A stretch of 64,000 nt of DNA from Yersinia frederiksenii ATCC 33641 (GCF_000754805.1 NZ_KN150731.1:1072492-1136491), one strand, 5' to 3'; shown: positions 13,347 through 23,186, counted from the first letter of the stretch. The notes: generated by a model from the sequence alone, not told the origin. Numbers and translations: made by a program.

Positions 13347-14929
13347 AATCCTGCTGTACGTTGAGATTGAGAATATAGAAGCCAGGTCAGCGGTAGGGAA
13401 AGTACCACCATGAGCAGTGCATAAGGTGATGCAGCGACATAGTCTATTTCGCTGGTCAATGCCCAGAAGCCGGTCGCCAGTGTTCGGGTACCATTGGGGG
13501 CCAGTAACAAGGTTGCGGTCAGCTCGTTGGAGATAGCCAGAAAGACTAAAGCAATTCCTGCGCCAGCGCCCGGAGCCGCCAGACGCATGGTGGTGCTCCA
13601 AATAGCCTGAGTGGGGGTTTTACCTAAGCTGCGGGCCACGTTTTCCAACTCAACGGGGGCTTGTGCAATACCTGCCCGTAAACTGATTAAGGCGCGTGGT
13701 GTGAACATCAATAAATAAGCCAACAAAAGCGTAAATTCGGTTTGATACAGTGGCCTGGCAATCCGGATGGTGATGGTCACTAATGCCAGCGCGACCACAA
13801 TACCGGGAAGTGAACTGGTGACATAGTTACAACCTTCCATGACTCGGTGTAAACGTCCCGGATAGCGCACGGATAACCAGGCCATCGGCACAGCACATAG
13901 CGTGATAATTACCGCGCCGCTCAACGCCAGTGCCAGCGTTTGCCTCAAGGCAGGGAACAGCTCAGGATTCAACCACACCTCTATCCCCCCGAGATAGAGC
14001 CAGCGCGTCAGCGTGATAAATGGCACCCCCAGCGAAAGGGCGACCATGGCTAGCGGTAACAGTAAACACACTAAGGTGAGGGCGGGGCGCATTGAATAAG
14101 CCGTTTGCCCCCTTGCACTGCCTGACCCGACGCGAGCATAGCGGTTATAGCCGCGGCTGGTTGCTTCAATTAATAATAATCCTAGGCAACATAATGCCAG
14201 AACTCCGGCCAACATATTGGCAGCCGGCCCATTAAATGTGGATTGGAACTGGTCAAAAATGGCGGTGGTAAAGGTATCGAAACGGATCATGGCGTATAGC
14301 CCATATTCCGCTAATAAATGCAGTGCGATCAATATTGACCCACCCCAAACAGCCAATTTTAGTTGCGGTAATACCACCCGAAAAAACACCACAGTGGGCG
14401 TGCTGCCCAATGAGGCGGCGGCATCTTCAAGGCCGGGGTCAAGGCGACGTAATACCGCTGACGTAGGCAGATAGATAAAAGGAAAATAGGCGATAACAGA
14501 GATAAATACGCCAGCGCCCAGCCCATGCATTGAGGGTACAAGACTAATCCATGCATAGCTTTGTACAAAAGCAGGAACGGCCAGTGGCGCGATGGCCAGT
14601 AGGGACCATATCCGTCTGCCGGGCAGGGTGGTACGTTCTGTCAGCCAAGCCAGTGATACACCAATAATGGCGCACAGCGGTAAAGTGAAAACCACTAATA
14701 ACACTGTGTTGAGCAATAATTCACCCACTCGGGGGCGAAAAACGAGAGCCTTGACCGTCGGCCAACCAGTGTCAATGGCGATGCCAATGACAAACCCCAG
14801 TGGCAGCAGGGAGAGTAACGAAAGCATCACGGCAATAGCCACAATCCCAGAGTTTGGGCGGCGATTAGACTGGCGTTGTGCAGCTTTACTCTGTGGCACA
14901 GGGATAACGTCGATATTTATATTGGCCAT
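13343..14929 (-). CDS. yfuB: Iron ABC transporter permease (YfuB/SfuB)
   Basis: A 528-aa double-length permease with about twelve membrane segments. Each half carries a binding-protein-dependent EAA-type loop ([12 protein letters not shown] and [12 protein letters not shown]). Both halves of the channel are thus one polypeptide, as in SfuB and FbpB. It moves ferric iron across the inner membrane using the ATPase encoded by the overlapping downstream gene. It starts 85 bp after yfuA, with a 7-bp GC-rich hairpin in the gap that probably reduces permease relative to binding protein. Confidence 0.92.
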   Translation of the reverse strand: MANINIDVIPVPQSKAAQRQSNRRPNSGIVAIAVMLSLLSLLPLGFVIGIAIDTGWPTVKALVFRPRVGELLLNTVLLVVFTLPLCAIIGVSLAWLTERTTLPGRRIWSLLAIAPLAVPAFVQSYAWISLVPSMHGLGAGVFISVIAYFPFIYLPTSAVLRRLDPGLEDAAASLGSTPTVVFFRVVLPQLKLAVWGGSILIALHLLAEYGLYAMIRFDTFTTAIFDQFQSTFNGPAANMLAGVLALCCLGLLLIEATSRGYNRYARVGSGSARGQTAYSMRPALTLVCLLLPLAMVALSLGVPFITLTRWLYLGGIEVWLNPELFPALRQTLALALSGAVIITLCAVPMAWLSVRYPGRLHRVMEGCNYVTSSLPGIVVALALVTITIRIARPLYQTEFTLLLAYLLMFTPRALISLRAGIAQAPVELENVARSLGKTPTQAIWSTTMRLAAPGAGAGIALVFLAISNELTATLLLAPNGTRTLATGFWALTSEIDYVAASPYALLMVVLSLPLTWLLYSQSQRTAGL

Positions 14930-14956
14930 AATAGTAAAGGCACTCGAGGGTTAAAC

Positions 14957-14982
14957 GCCCGTCAGGTAACAAGCAGACGGGC
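14957..14982 (-). other. Intercistronic hairpin between yfuA and yfuB
   Basis: GCCCGTC and GACGGGC form a 7-bp GC-rich stem with a 12-base loop. No U tract follows, so it fits an mRNA 3'-end stabiliser for the abundant binding-protein message. Confidence 0.5.
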
Positions 14983-15014
14983 TAGAAATAGACTTTATTT
15001 GCAGGTTGCGGGGA

Positions 15015-16031
15015 TTACAGCAGACCGGCTTCGGTCATCAACTCAACCACTTTCTTGCTGTTCAGTTTAGACGGTTCTACTTTAGGTGCTTGCAGATCTT
15101 TCAGCGGCACCAATTGGGGGTTAGATGCTGCATCGACGCCGACGGCATATTCAAACGCATTATTGGTGCGTAAGATATCCTGGCCTGATTTGCTGGTGAT
15201 CCATTTTACGAATTCCTGCGCTTCTTTCGGATGTTTACTGGAGGCTAAGACACCACCGCCAGAAATACTGACAAATGCCCCCGGATCTTGATGTTTGAAG
15301 TAATGTAGCTGGGTTTTACCGCTGTTCTCACCGGTTTTGGCCTGATCAACAAAGCGGTAATAGTGATAGATAACGCCGCCATCAATTTGGCCAGCATTCA
15401 CTGCTTTCATCACGGTACTATTGCCCTTATAAGCAGTAAAGTTGGTTTTCATCGCTTTTAACCAGTCTAGCGTGGCTTTTTCGCCTTTCAGCTCCAGCAT
15501 GGCGCTGACAATAGCTTGGAAGTCGGCGCCTGATGGTGACGCAGCCCAACGGCCTTTCCACTCAGGTTTTGCCAGGTCCATAATAGATTTAGGCAGCTCA
15601 GCGGCACTGATTTTTTCCGGGTTATAGACAAACACCGTGCTGCGAGCAGCAATGCCGGTCCAACGACCATGTTCTGGGCGATATTCTTTAGCCACTTGGG
15701 CCTGTGTTGCGGTATCCAGCGGGGCGAATAATTTGGCATTATCCACCAGAACCATTGCCGGGGAGTTCTCCGTCAGGAAAACGTCGGCGGGGGAAGCACT
15801 GCCTTCCTGAACTAGTTGATTACCTAATTCGCTGTCTCCACCATTACGCAGAGTCACCTTAATGCCGGTATCTTTGGTAAAACCGTCAACCCAAGATTTC
15901 ACCAGATTTTCATGTTGAGCGTTATAAATCACAATGCCTTCATCACTGGATGCGGCATTGGCGGAAAACGCTAATATCATTGAGGAAGCTAATAGTGCTA
16001 CAGGGCCGAGAGCAGAAAAACGTAACTTCAT
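15015..16031 (-). CDS. yfuA: Periplasmic ferric iron-binding protein (YfuA/SfuA)
   Basis: A 338-aa substrate-binding protein with a Sec signal peptide (ALLASSMILAFSANA, cleavage near residue 26). The mature part begins with GIVIYNAQHENLVKSWVDGF and holds VIYHYYRFVDQAK, which includes the paired tyrosines that bind iron in the FbpA/SfuA family. I recognise strong similarity across the length to Serratia SfuA, including the ending LNSKKVVELMTEAGLL. It captures ferric iron in the periplasm and hands it to YfuBC. It is first in the operon, and a Fur-like box lies about 85-100 bp upstream. Confidence 0.94.
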   Translation of the reverse strand: MKLRFSALGPVALLASSMILAFSANAASSDEGIVIYNAQHENLVKSWVDGFTKDTGIKVTLRNGGDSELGNQLVQEGSASPADVFLTENSPAMVLVDNAKLFAPLDTATQAQVAKEYRPEHGRWTGIAARSTVFVYNPEKISAAELPKSIMDLAKPEWKGRWAASPSGADFQAIVSAMLELKGEKATLDWLKAMKTNFTAYKGNSTVMKAVNAGQIDGGVIYHYYRFVDQAKTGENSGKTQLHYFKHQDPGAFVSISGGGVLASSKHPKEAQEFVKWITSKSGQDILRTNNAFEYAVGVDAASNPQLVPLKDLQAPKVEPSKLNSKKVVELMTEAGLL

Positions 16032-16339
16032 AAAAAGATCCTTTAGCGGGCCAGAGAGGAAAACGAAGGAGCCAAACAGTGGCGAAACAGCTCGATTCTA
16101 TAGAAAGAAATAAGTAATGATAGTGAAAATCATTCGCGTTATTTGCTACTAAATGTTTCAGCTACAGCACCCTAATCCCTTACCGTTCAAGGTTGTTAAT
16201 GTCCCCTTGCTGAACAATTGATTTATGCTGGGCCCAGTTTCTAATAAATAACCTATGGCAGTGCTGCATTTACCTGTTTGTGCTAATCAGACAATGCCTT
16301 AACATAGCTATCACTTTTTGCATGGTTTATGGATATTCG
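16032..16339. other. Divergent intergenic region yfuA-mltB
   Basis: These 308 bases carry the Fur-like box on the yfuA side. The rest must hold the mltB promoter. I see no further gene or strong repeat. Confidence 0.55.
16116..16134 (-). promoter_or_regulatory. Fur box upstream of yfuA
   Basis: AATGATAGTGAAAATCATT is a 19-bp imperfect palindrome close to the Fur consensus GATAATGATAATCATTATC, with both ATGAT/ATCAT arms intact. It lies 85 bp before the yfuA start. Iron repression is inferred from the site and the operon's role. Confidence 0.78.
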
Positions 16340-17416
16340 ATGCGTTACTTGGCTGTCATTCTTCCCTTACTCACTTTGCTCTCTGCCTGTAGCAGCAAGC
16401 CGACGCCACCTGTTGCTGCTACGCCGTCAGATGGTCTGATACAAAGCGGTTTTTTACTTGAACCGCAACATGTGGGGCATTTGGAAAACGGTGATTTTGC
16501 CTATAATGCGGATACCGCCCGTTTTGTTGATAAAATGGTGCGTGAACATGGTTTTGAACCTCAGCAACTGCATGATGTATTGGCTCAAACTCAAAAGCTG
16601 GACTGGGTTATCCGTCTGATGGATAAGCAAGCCCCTAGCTCTGGCCGTCCTTCTGGTCCTAATGGGGCCTGGAACCGCTATCGCAATCAATTCATTACTC
16701 CGGATAACGTGCAAAATGGTGTAAACTTCTGGAATCAACACCAAGATGCGTTGCAACGTGCCTATGAGAAATACGGGGTTCCGCCAGAAATTATCGTTGG
16801 GATCATTGGAGTTGAAACCCGCTGGGGCAGGGTGATGGGCAAGACCCGCATCATTGATGCTTTGGCAACGCTTTCCTTTGCTTACCCGCGCCGCGCCGCA
16901 TATTTTACGGGAGAGTTGGAAACCTTTCTGTTGATGGCGCGTGCTGAGGGTAAAGACCCGCTCAGCCTGCGCGGCTCCTATGCCGGTGCGATGGGCTATG
17001 GTCAATTTATGCCTTCATCTTTCAAGAGTTACGCTGTTGATTTTGATGGTAACGGGCATATTAATTTGTGGGATCCGGTGGATGCCATTGGCAGTGTGGC
17101 CAATTACTTTAAATCTCACGGCTGGACCAAAGGGGCGGCGGTAGCGATACCTGCCAATGGGCAAGCGCCTAATCTCGACAATGGCTTTAAAACCAAGTAT
17201 CCAGTATCAACATTGTCTGCCGCCGGACTAAGCCCCACCAGCTCACTGGGTGAATATCAAGAAGCGAGCCTATTGCGCCTTGATGTCGGCACCGGTTATC
17301 AATATTGGTATGGTTTGCCAAACTTCTACACGATTACCCGTTATAACCACAGCACCCACTACGCCATGGCAGTTTGGCAGTTGGGAGAGGCGGTAGGCCG
17401 CGCAAGAAATTTATAG
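16340..17416 (+). CDS. mltB: Membrane-bound lytic murein transglycosylase B
   Basis: A 358-aa lipoprotein: signal peptide MRYLAVILPLLTLLSAC with lipobox LSAC, then the soluble transglycosylase domain. The catalytic glutamate is Glu159 in GIIGVETRWGR, and the YAGAMGYGQFMPSSF motif follows. It cleaves peptidoglycan glycan strands to 1,6-anhydromuropeptides at the inner face of the outer membrane. Length fits E. coli MltB (361 aa). The start at 16340 is chosen because it gives a proper lipoprotein signal; an in-frame upstream codon at 16280 would add 20 residues before it. The gene is monocistronic and ends before a terminator. Confidence 0.93.
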   Translation: MRYLAVILPLLTLLSACSSKPTPPVAATPSDGLIQSGFLLEPQHVGHLENGDFAYNADTARFVDKMVREHGFEPQQLHDVLAQTQKLDWVIRLMDKQAPSSGRPSGPNGAWNRYRNQFITPDNVQNGVNFWNQHQDALQRAYEKYGVPPEIIVGIIGVETRWGRVMGKTRIIDALATLSFAYPRRAAYFTGELETFLLMARAEGKDPLSLRGSYAGAMGYGQFMPSSFKSYAVDFDGNGHINLWDPVDAIGSVANYFKSHGWTKGAAVAIPANGQAPNLDNGFKTKYPVSTLSAAGLSPTSSLGEYQEASLLRLDVGTGYQYWYGLPNFYTITRYNHSTHYAMAVWQLGEAVGRARNL

Positions 17417-17456
17417 GATATTTGGCCGACTGCACTTAGCTCATTGAATCATATAA

Positions 17457-17482
17457 AAATGGCCACTCTGAGTGGCCATTTT
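17457..17482. terminator. Bidirectional terminator between mltB and permease gene
   Basis: AAAATGGCCACT and AGTGGCCATTTT pair around a 2-base loop, with A and T runs on both sides, between two convergent genes. Confidence 0.88.
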
Positions 17483-17500
17483 TTACTGCAATTTTATTTA

Positions 17501-18841
17501 TTACATCAGATGTGAAATATCATCTGGATTAACCGATGGTGGGGATTTTCGCCAACCACGGGTCAACCAAAGTAGATAGATAAAGCCCGCCAATAACCAC
17601 AGTAAGCCCACCTCCAGCGCGCGCTGTTCAAGATGAACCCACAGCCATACCGACATCACAAACCCCATCATCGGCAATAGCCCATATTTGAACATAGCGG
17701 CGGAACCGCGACGTTTCTCATTGAAAATAAAGTGCTTAATCACACTCAAATTAACAAAGGTAAATGCGCCAAGCGCTCCAAAACTGATCATCGACACCAC
17801 TAAGTTCAAGTCAAGGAACAGGGCCAGTAACGAGATAGTTGCCACGAACAAAATTGCCCGCCATGGCGTGTGGAATTTACGGTGTAGATGGAAAAATACT
17901 TTGCGTGGCAATACACCCTCACGCCCCATGGCATAGAAGATACGTGACACGCTGGTTTGCGCGGTCATTGCCGAGGCATAAACACCGGTCAAATAAGTGG
18001 CCATAAAGAAGTTATACATCCACTTGCCACCGACATGTTCAGAGATAATCAGGCTGGCGGTATCTTGGTGGGGAATTAATGACTGCCAATCGGGATAGGC
18101 CAAATGTGCGGCATAGGAGACGGCAATAAAGATGCCCCCGGCACTGATCACGGTAAACAGAATGGCGCGCGGCAGGGTGCGTTTAGCATCATGAGCCTCT
18201 TCTGCCATGGTGGCGATGGCATCAAAGCCAAGAAAGGCCAGACATAACACGGCGGCTCCAGAGAGCAAACCAGAGAAGTCGCCAGCATTCACCAATAAAG
18301 GCTTCATTAATGCCTCAGGGCTTAAATCTGCCTGGCTGAATGAGAGCGCAATAAATAAGACAATAAATACCATTTGTGCGGCGATCAGTGTGAAATTTAC
18401 CGAAGTGAGCAGGCGCACGCCAAGAATATTTAACAGACTGACACTGACGATGGACGCAATAATAAAGACCGGAGCGGGGATCGCCGGAAACGCCTCATGC
18501 AAGAAAATGCCTAAAACCAAGTAATTAAGGATTGGCAGGAACAGATAATCCAAAATTTGTGCCCAACCCACCAGAAAACCGGTTTTGCCGCCAAAACTGC
18601 GTTGCACATAAGAATAGGCGGAACCTGCTAGCGGCATGGCGCTGGTCATCCGACAATAACTGAGGGCGGTAAACAAAATGGTGGCAACAGTCACCAGATA
18701 GGCAATAGGCAGGTGCCCCTGACTTAATACAGTCACCTGTCCGTAGGTGGTAAAAACGCCTAAAGGCACCATGTAGGCAAGCCCGAAAGCGACGAGCGCG
18801 GGGGTTTTAAGCACTCTGTGCAGCTGAATATTTTGTGGCAT
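17501..18841 (-). CDS. APC-family amino acid/polyamine permease (PuuP/PlaP-like)
   Basis: A 446-aa permease with about twelve membrane segments. The N-terminal LKTPALVAFGLAYMVPLGVFTTYG and PLAGSAYSYVQRSFGGKTGFLVGWAQILDYLFLP motifs place it with PuuP/PlaP-type polyamine or amino-acid importers of the inner membrane. The start at 18841 is preceded by AGGAG; a longer form from 18928 lacks support. It lies 194 bp downstream of a YtcJ-like amidohydrolase on the same strand, so uptake followed by hydrolysis of an amide is possible. Substrate is not known from sequence. Confidence 0.82.
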   Translation of the reverse strand: MPQNIQLHRVLKTPALVAFGLAYMVPLGVFTTYGQVTVLSQGHLPIAYLVTVATILFTALSYCRMTSAMPLAGSAYSYVQRSFGGKTGFLVGWAQILDYLFLPILNYLVLGIFLHEAFPAIPAPVFIIASIVSVSLLNILGVRLLTSVNFTLIAAQMVFIVLFIALSFSQADLSPEALMKPLLVNAGDFSGLLSGAAVLCLAFLGFDAIATMAEEAHDAKRTLPRAILFTVISAGGIFIAVSYAAHLAYPDWQSLIPHQDTASLIISEHVGGKWMYNFFMATYLTGVYASAMTAQTSVSRIFYAMGREGVLPRKVFFHLHRKFHTPWRAILFVATISLLALFLDLNLVVSMISFGALGAFTFVNLSVIKHFIFNEKRRGSAAMFKYGLLPMMGFVMSVWLWVHLEQRALEVGLLWLLAGFIYLLWLTRGWRKSPPSVNPDDISHLM

Positions 18842-19035
18842 TACCCTATCATCTCCTGGTGTAAACAAGCACCGTTGCGCTGCATTTTTATGCAGCTGTA
18901 AAACATAAAGGAGCGGATTTTGACACAAGGGCTAGAGTAACGCCAATCACTTCCTACGGGTATGACATTGTTGCACCGATTTTACTGGCCCACTGATTTA
19001 ACTCAGTGAGCCAGAGCCCGCTAAATTGGCGGTGA

Positions 19036-20763
19036 TCAGCCCTGATAAACCACATTTCCACCAATCAAGGTGCATTCGACTTGAGTCTGATAAATCGTCT
19101 CTGGCGGCTGCTCAAACAGGTTATTTTTCAGAATGATGATGTCGGCAAATTTACCGGCTTCCAGAGAGCCAATAGAGTGCTCTTTGGCAATCATATACGC
19201 AGCATCAATGGTGGCGGAGCGCAATGCCTCAATCAGTGTCAGGTCTCGGTCATTGTCCAGACGAGGGCCTGCTGGATTGCCATTAAGATCCCAGGCCCGG
19301 CGGGTCATCCCCACTTGCAGGTTGTACCATTCATCCAAACGGTCAATCGGCCAGTCACTGCCATAAGCAATTCGCGCACCCGCATCAAGAAAACGCGCCG
19401 CCGGTTCCATGTGCTGGAAACGGGTTTCGCCTAGCATTTCGCGCTCTTCATCAATCAGTACGCCTGGTAGGCCACCCCATTGGAAAGAGAGCACCGCGGT
19501 TGCTCCTAGTTTGGCAAAACGGTCATATTGATGGGCGGCGACCAGCTCATTGTGCGCCAATCCCGGACGGATATCCTTGCCTGGCATTGCGATGCGCATC
19601 TGTTCTACAGCATCCAGCACCATCTCGATGGCTCCATCACCCACAGTGTGGGTATGTGGATGCAGACCCACTCGTGCACATTCCAGAATCACGGCATTGA
19701 CCACCGGTGCGGTAAAGTAGAGGTCGCCATAGTGATCAGTATCTTGCCAGTCTGGTTTGTCTGGCGTGCCTCGGTTCGCACGATAAGGTTCCAGTAGTGC
19801 GGCAGTCATGGTCGGTGGCTGCAGCACCCCATCGATAAACAGTTTTAAGTGGTCGACGGCAAAACCCGGTGCAGGAGCCCATTCGTCGCTGCCCCACTGG
19901 CGAGCAAACTCAACCACTTCCTGTACCACGCGCGCGGCATCTTCTGGTCCCTGTAAACTGTCTGGCGTCACTTCTTTCGCGCCTAGCACCCGCACCGTTA
20001 ACTCATTACGCTCATACAATTGGCGGAAAGCGAGCAATTGCTCGGCAAATACACGGGTATCCATCACAGTTGTAACACCCTGAGCATTCAGCACTTGCTG
20101 TACATGGGCGGCAATTTGCACATTCTTTTCCGGTGTTGCGGAGGGAATGCTGTCAAAAGCTCGCATCGCCGGGGCATCTTCCAAAATACCGGTCAGTTTA
20201 CCCTGAGCATCACGGGCTATTTTGCCGTCTGGAGGCACTGGGGTATTTTCGTCGATCCCCAATAACTCCAGCGCACGACTGTTAGCCGCCAGTGTGTGGC
20301 AATCATTAGAAAATAGGGCCACCGGGCGGCGAGTATTCAGTGAGTCTAGCGCGCTACGGCTCATGTCAGCTCCGACCGGCGTCATCGCCTGACGCTGCCA
20401 GGCGCGCACTGTCAGCCAGTCATTTTCACCTTTAAAAGGATCGCCATCGAGATGCTGTTGGATAATATCCAGCGTTTGCTCAACACTGAGCGCGGCATAA
20501 TTGAGGTTACAACCAATCAGCTGCTTCCCCCCCCAAAACGGGTGCATATGGCTGTCGATAAGACCGGGCATCATAAATTTGCCAGCCAGATCAATAAGAC
20601 GAGTCTTTGAGGAGGCAAATTGTTGGGTAAGTTCGTCGCCACCCGTAGCGAGAATATAGCCTTGGGCAATAGCGATGGCGCTGCAAACCCGATTATTGGC
20701 ATCAGCCGTGTAAATCGTACCGTTGTGGTAAATAACATCGGCGACCGTGGATTGTTGAGTCAT
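19036..20763 (-). CDS. YtcJ-like metal-dependent amidohydrolase
   Basis: A 575-aa member of the amidohydrolase 3 (YtcJ) family. The N-terminal metal site is MPGLIDSHMHPFWGG, a further His site is HPHTHTVGDGAIEMVLDAV, and the late aspartate lies in IAYGSDWPIDRLD. Members hydrolyse N-formyl, N-acyl or carbamate substrates in the cytoplasm or periplasm; no signal peptide is visible here. The start at 20763 (MTQQSTVADVIYHNGTIYTA) is preferred over ATG 20781 by family N-terminus. It is followed by an APC permease gene on the same strand and preceded by a TetR gene about 160 bp away. The exact substrate is unknown. Confidence 0.8.
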   Translation of the reverse strand: MTQQSTVADVIYHNGTIYTADANNRVCSAIAIAQGYILATGGDELTQQFASSKTRLIDLAGKFMMPGLIDSHMHPFWGGKQLIGCNLNYAALSVEQTLDIIQQHLDGDPFKGENDWLTVRAWQRQAMTPVGADMSRSALDSLNTRRPVALFSNDCHTLAANSRALELLGIDENTPVPPDGKIARDAQGKLTGILEDAPAMRAFDSIPSATPEKNVQIAAHVQQVLNAQGVTTVMDTRVFAEQLLAFRQLYERNELTVRVLGAKEVTPDSLQGPEDAARVVQEVVEFARQWGSDEWAPAPGFAVDHLKLFIDGVLQPPTMTAALLEPYRANRGTPDKPDWQDTDHYGDLYFTAPVVNAVILECARVGLHPHTHTVGDGAIEMVLDAVEQMRIAMPGKDIRPGLAHNELVAAHQYDRFAKLGATAVLSFQWGGLPGVLIDEEREMLGETRFQHMEPAARFLDAGARIAYGSDWPIDRLDEWYNLQVGMTRRAWDLNGNPAGPRLDNDRDLTLIEALRSATIDAAYMIAKEHSIGSLEAGKFADIIILKNNLFEQPPETIYQTQVECTLIGGNVVYQG

Positions 20764-20922
20764 GCTCGGTTCCCAAAGCAAAGTATCCCTAGTACAACAT
20801 CAATAAATTGGCGGGGATAAAGAGTGGTCAAATTTCCATTATAGCTTTTATCTCCGGCAAAAACCGTCGACGTGAGATACAGGCTGAGGCAGGTTATATA
20901 AATTTACGTTTTATCAATACGG

Positions 20923-21519
20923 TTAATTTGATGGCTTGTTGAGTAACTCGGTTTCCATCATCGCGGCCAGGTGGCGCAGTATTTCGCGTTCTGAAAAGCC
21001 CAGTTCAGTAAACTGAGTGAGTCCATCCAGGCCACAGACCAGGCCAATTAAGCGCCATGCAATATCACTGGCACTAATACCTGAACGGAACTCATTATTG
21101 GCTATTCCCGAATGAATCACGGCCACCGTGGCCTGATGCCAATCTGACATGGATGTAGCATAAGCTTCTTTAATCAACTCGTCTCGCTCAGCCAAAATGG
21201 AGGTTTCATTCCACAGCCGAGTCTCCCGTTGACCGACTTCATCTTGCGGATAACCCAGTACCAGTAGCAGCCGTTCATGAGCAGGCAGGTTTTGGCTGTT
21301 CAGTGCAAAAGCCGTTAATGAGTGCTTTACTAACAGCAAAAAAGCATCCGCCCGCAGTTGTGAAACTGACGCAAAGTGATGATGAACTTGCCCGACAGCA
21401 ACACCCGCTTCACTGGCGACTCGACGTACGGTCGTGGCGGTCATCCCTTCGGTTATCGCCACCCGCATCGCTGCCTGCAAAATGGTGTCATGCCGCTCTT
21501 CACGGTTCAAATAGGCCAC
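20923..21519 (-). CDS. TetR-family regulator of the smvA-like gene (SmvR-like)
   Basis: A 198-aa repressor-type protein. The N-terminal helix-turn-helix is visible as TTVRRVASEAGVAVGQVHHHFASVSQLR, about residues 25-52; the rest is the ligand-binding helical domain. It is divergent from the SmvA-like MFS gene, a pairing known from Klebsiella smvR-smvA, where the repressor limits efflux of cationic biocides. Two similar 16-bp dyads in the 134-bp gap (21569-21584 and 21606-21621) are likely operators. The role is inferred from family and position. Confidence 0.85.
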   Translation of the reverse strand: MAYLNREERHDTILQAAMRVAITEGMTATTVRRVASEAGVAVGQVHHHFASVSQLRADAFLLLVKHSLTAFALNSQNLPAHERLLLVLGYPQDEVGQRETRLWNETSILAERDELIKEAYATSMSDWHQATVAVIHSGIANNEFRSGISASDIAWRLIGLVCGLDGLTQFTELGFSEREILRHLAAMMETELLNKPSN

Positions 21520-21568
21520 TGCGGCTCCTTTATCTGACTCATTCCTGTTTTTGTCATTATGTGATTAA

Positions 21569-21584
21569 TTGGACGTTAGTTCAA
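21569..21584. promoter_or_regulatory. Candidate TetR operator 1
   Basis: TTGGACGTTAGTTCAA is an imperfect dyad that shares its TTG-AC and GTTCAA arms with the site at 21606-21621. Centre-to-centre distance is 37 bp. It lies between the divergent regulator and efflux genes. Confidence 0.55.
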
Positions 21585-21605
21585 CTTTCCGCTAATATTG
21601 CAATA

Positions 21606-21621
21606 TTGAACAGATGTTCAA
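21606..21621. promoter_or_regulatory. Candidate TetR operator 2
   Basis: TTGAACAGATGTTCAA is a 16-bp dyad with perfect 7-bp arms, 32 bp before the efflux gene start. It probably covers the promoter of that gene. Confidence 0.62.
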
Positions 21622-21653
21622 CATTAATTTATGCCCAATTTGAGCGTGTTTGT

Positions 21654-23186
21654 ATGTCTAAAAAGTGGATGATTTTCTACGTTATTATTCTGATGTATCT
21701 CCCTGTTTCTATTGATGCAACTGTACTTCATGTGGCGGCACCACGGCTGGGAATTGCTCTGTCTGCCACGGGCAGTGAATTGCTGTGGATTATCGATATT
21801 TACTCATTGGTGATGGCGTGTTTATTGCTGCCGATGGGCGCGCTGGGGGATCGCATTGGTTTTAAACGACTGGCCTTGCTGGGGTCGGTTTTGTTCGGAT
21901 TAGCATCACTGGCAGCTGCATTAGCGCCTTCGGTCGCAGTGTTGATTGCGGCGCGCGCCTTTTTGGCGATTGGTGCGGCCATGATCTTGCCGGCAACATT
22001 ATCTGCGGTTCGCCATATTTTTACCGATGAACGTGAACGCGCCATGGCTCTGGGGATTTGGGTTGCCATCGGCACTATGGGGGCGGCGATGGGGCCGCTG
22101 GTCGGTGGATTGCTAATGGAATACTTCTATTGGGGCTCAGTATTCCTGATTAATATCCCTATTATTATTGCCGTCGTGATTGCGACGCTGGTGGTCATCC
22201 CCAATCAACCAGTACGAACTGAACAGACGTGGAAACTGGCCCCGGCGCTGGTACTGATTACTGCCATCTTGATGCTGGTCTATGCCGCCAAAACTGGGCT
22301 GCGAGGAAGCGGAGATCCGGTGGTGACTGTGCTGACGGCTTTGGTGGGTGGCGTGATGCTATTTGCATTTGTTCGCCATCAGCTATCCACATCAGCCCCG
22401 ATGATTGATTTTCGCTTGATAAGCCAGCGGGTTATCGCCGTTGGGATGGTGATGGCAATGACGGCGATGATCACGCTGGTCGGCTTTGAGTTACTCCTGA
22501 CCCAAGAGTTGCAGTTTGTGTTAGGGAAAAGTCCGCTTGAAGCCGGGCTATTTTTGCTGCCATTGATGATTGCCAGTGGCGTGAGTGGGCCGCTTTCCGG
22601 TTGGCTGGTGGCTAAACTGGGCCTGCGGGTGGTAGCCAGTGCGGGGATTGCATTGAGTTCACTGAGCTTTTTCGGCTTGGCTTGGACTGATTTTGCTACT
22701 CAAGCTTATCTGGCGTGGGGATGGATGATATTACTGGGTTTCAGTATTGAAGCGTCGTTATTGGCTTCTACTGCCGCGATCATGAGCGCCGCACCACCGG
22801 AAAAAGCCGGTGCCGCCGGGGCGGTGGAGGGCATGGCCTATGAGTTGGGCGCCGGGTTGGGGGTAGCAATCTTTGGTCTGATGCTATCACGGGCCTATAC
22901 TGCCTCCATTGTGTTACCCGCGGATTTACCCGCCGATTTAGCTGAAAAGGCGAGCGCTTCTATCAGTGAAACTATTCAGGTGGTTAATAGCCTGAGTGGT
23001 GACGACGCTTTGCTAACCAGTGCTAAGCTGGCTTTTTCAACTTCACACAGCTTGGTATTAGGCACCGCCAGCGTTCTATTAATCTTACTTGCCACTGTTG
23101 TTTGGTGCTCAATGCCGGGGAAAAAGGTTTCGCAATGGGGGAGTTCGGTAGGCAGTCATGCCACTGATAAGCTATCGGAACCTTAA
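21654..23186 (+). CDS. smvA: SmvA-like MFS multidrug efflux transporter (DHA2 family)
   Basis: A 510-aa transporter with about fourteen membrane segments. It starts MSKKWMIFYVIILMYLPVSIDATVLHVAAPRLG, and the ELLWIIDIYSLVMACLLLPMGALGDRIGFKR stretch is nearly the same as in enterobacterial SmvA. SmvA exports methyl viologen and cationic antiseptics by proton antiport across the inner membrane. The start at 21654 is chosen because the protein family begins here; a much longer open frame from 21303 overlaps the TetR gene and promoter region and is not real. Control by the divergent TetR gene through the dyads in the gap is likely. Confidence 0.88.
   Translation: MSKKWMIFYVIILMYLPVSIDATVLHVAAPRLGIALSATGSELLWIIDIYSLVMACLLLPMGALGDRIGFKRLALLGSVLFGLASLAAALAPSVAVLIAARAFLAIGAAMILPATLSAVRHIFTDERERAMALGIWVAIGTMGAAMGPLVGGLLMEYFYWGSVFLINIPIIIAVVIATLVVIPNQPVRTEQTWKLAPALVLITAILMLVYAAKTGLRGSGDPVVTVLTALVGGVMLFAFVRHQLSTSAPMIDFRLISQRVIAVGMVMAMTAMITLVGFELLLTQELQFVLGKSPLEAGLFLLPLMIASGVSGPLSGWLVAKLGLRVVASAGIALSSLSFFGLAWTDFATQAYLAWGWMILLGFSIEASLLASTAAIMSAAPPEKAGAAGAVEGMAYELGAGLGVAIFGLMLSRAYTASIVLPADLPADLAEKASASISETIQVVNSLSGDDALLTSAKLAFSTSHSLVLGTASVLLILLATVVWCSMPGKKVSQWGSSVGSHATDKLSEP

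Noticed and set aside
13347-13601. N-terminal extension of yfuC to 13601
   Set aside because: The extra 85 residues overlap yfuB in another frame and do not look like an ABC ATPase; ATGA at 13346 is the clear start.
21303-21653. N-terminal extension of the SmvA-like protein
   Set aside because: It runs antisense through the TetR gene and the operator region; the family N-terminus begins at 21654.
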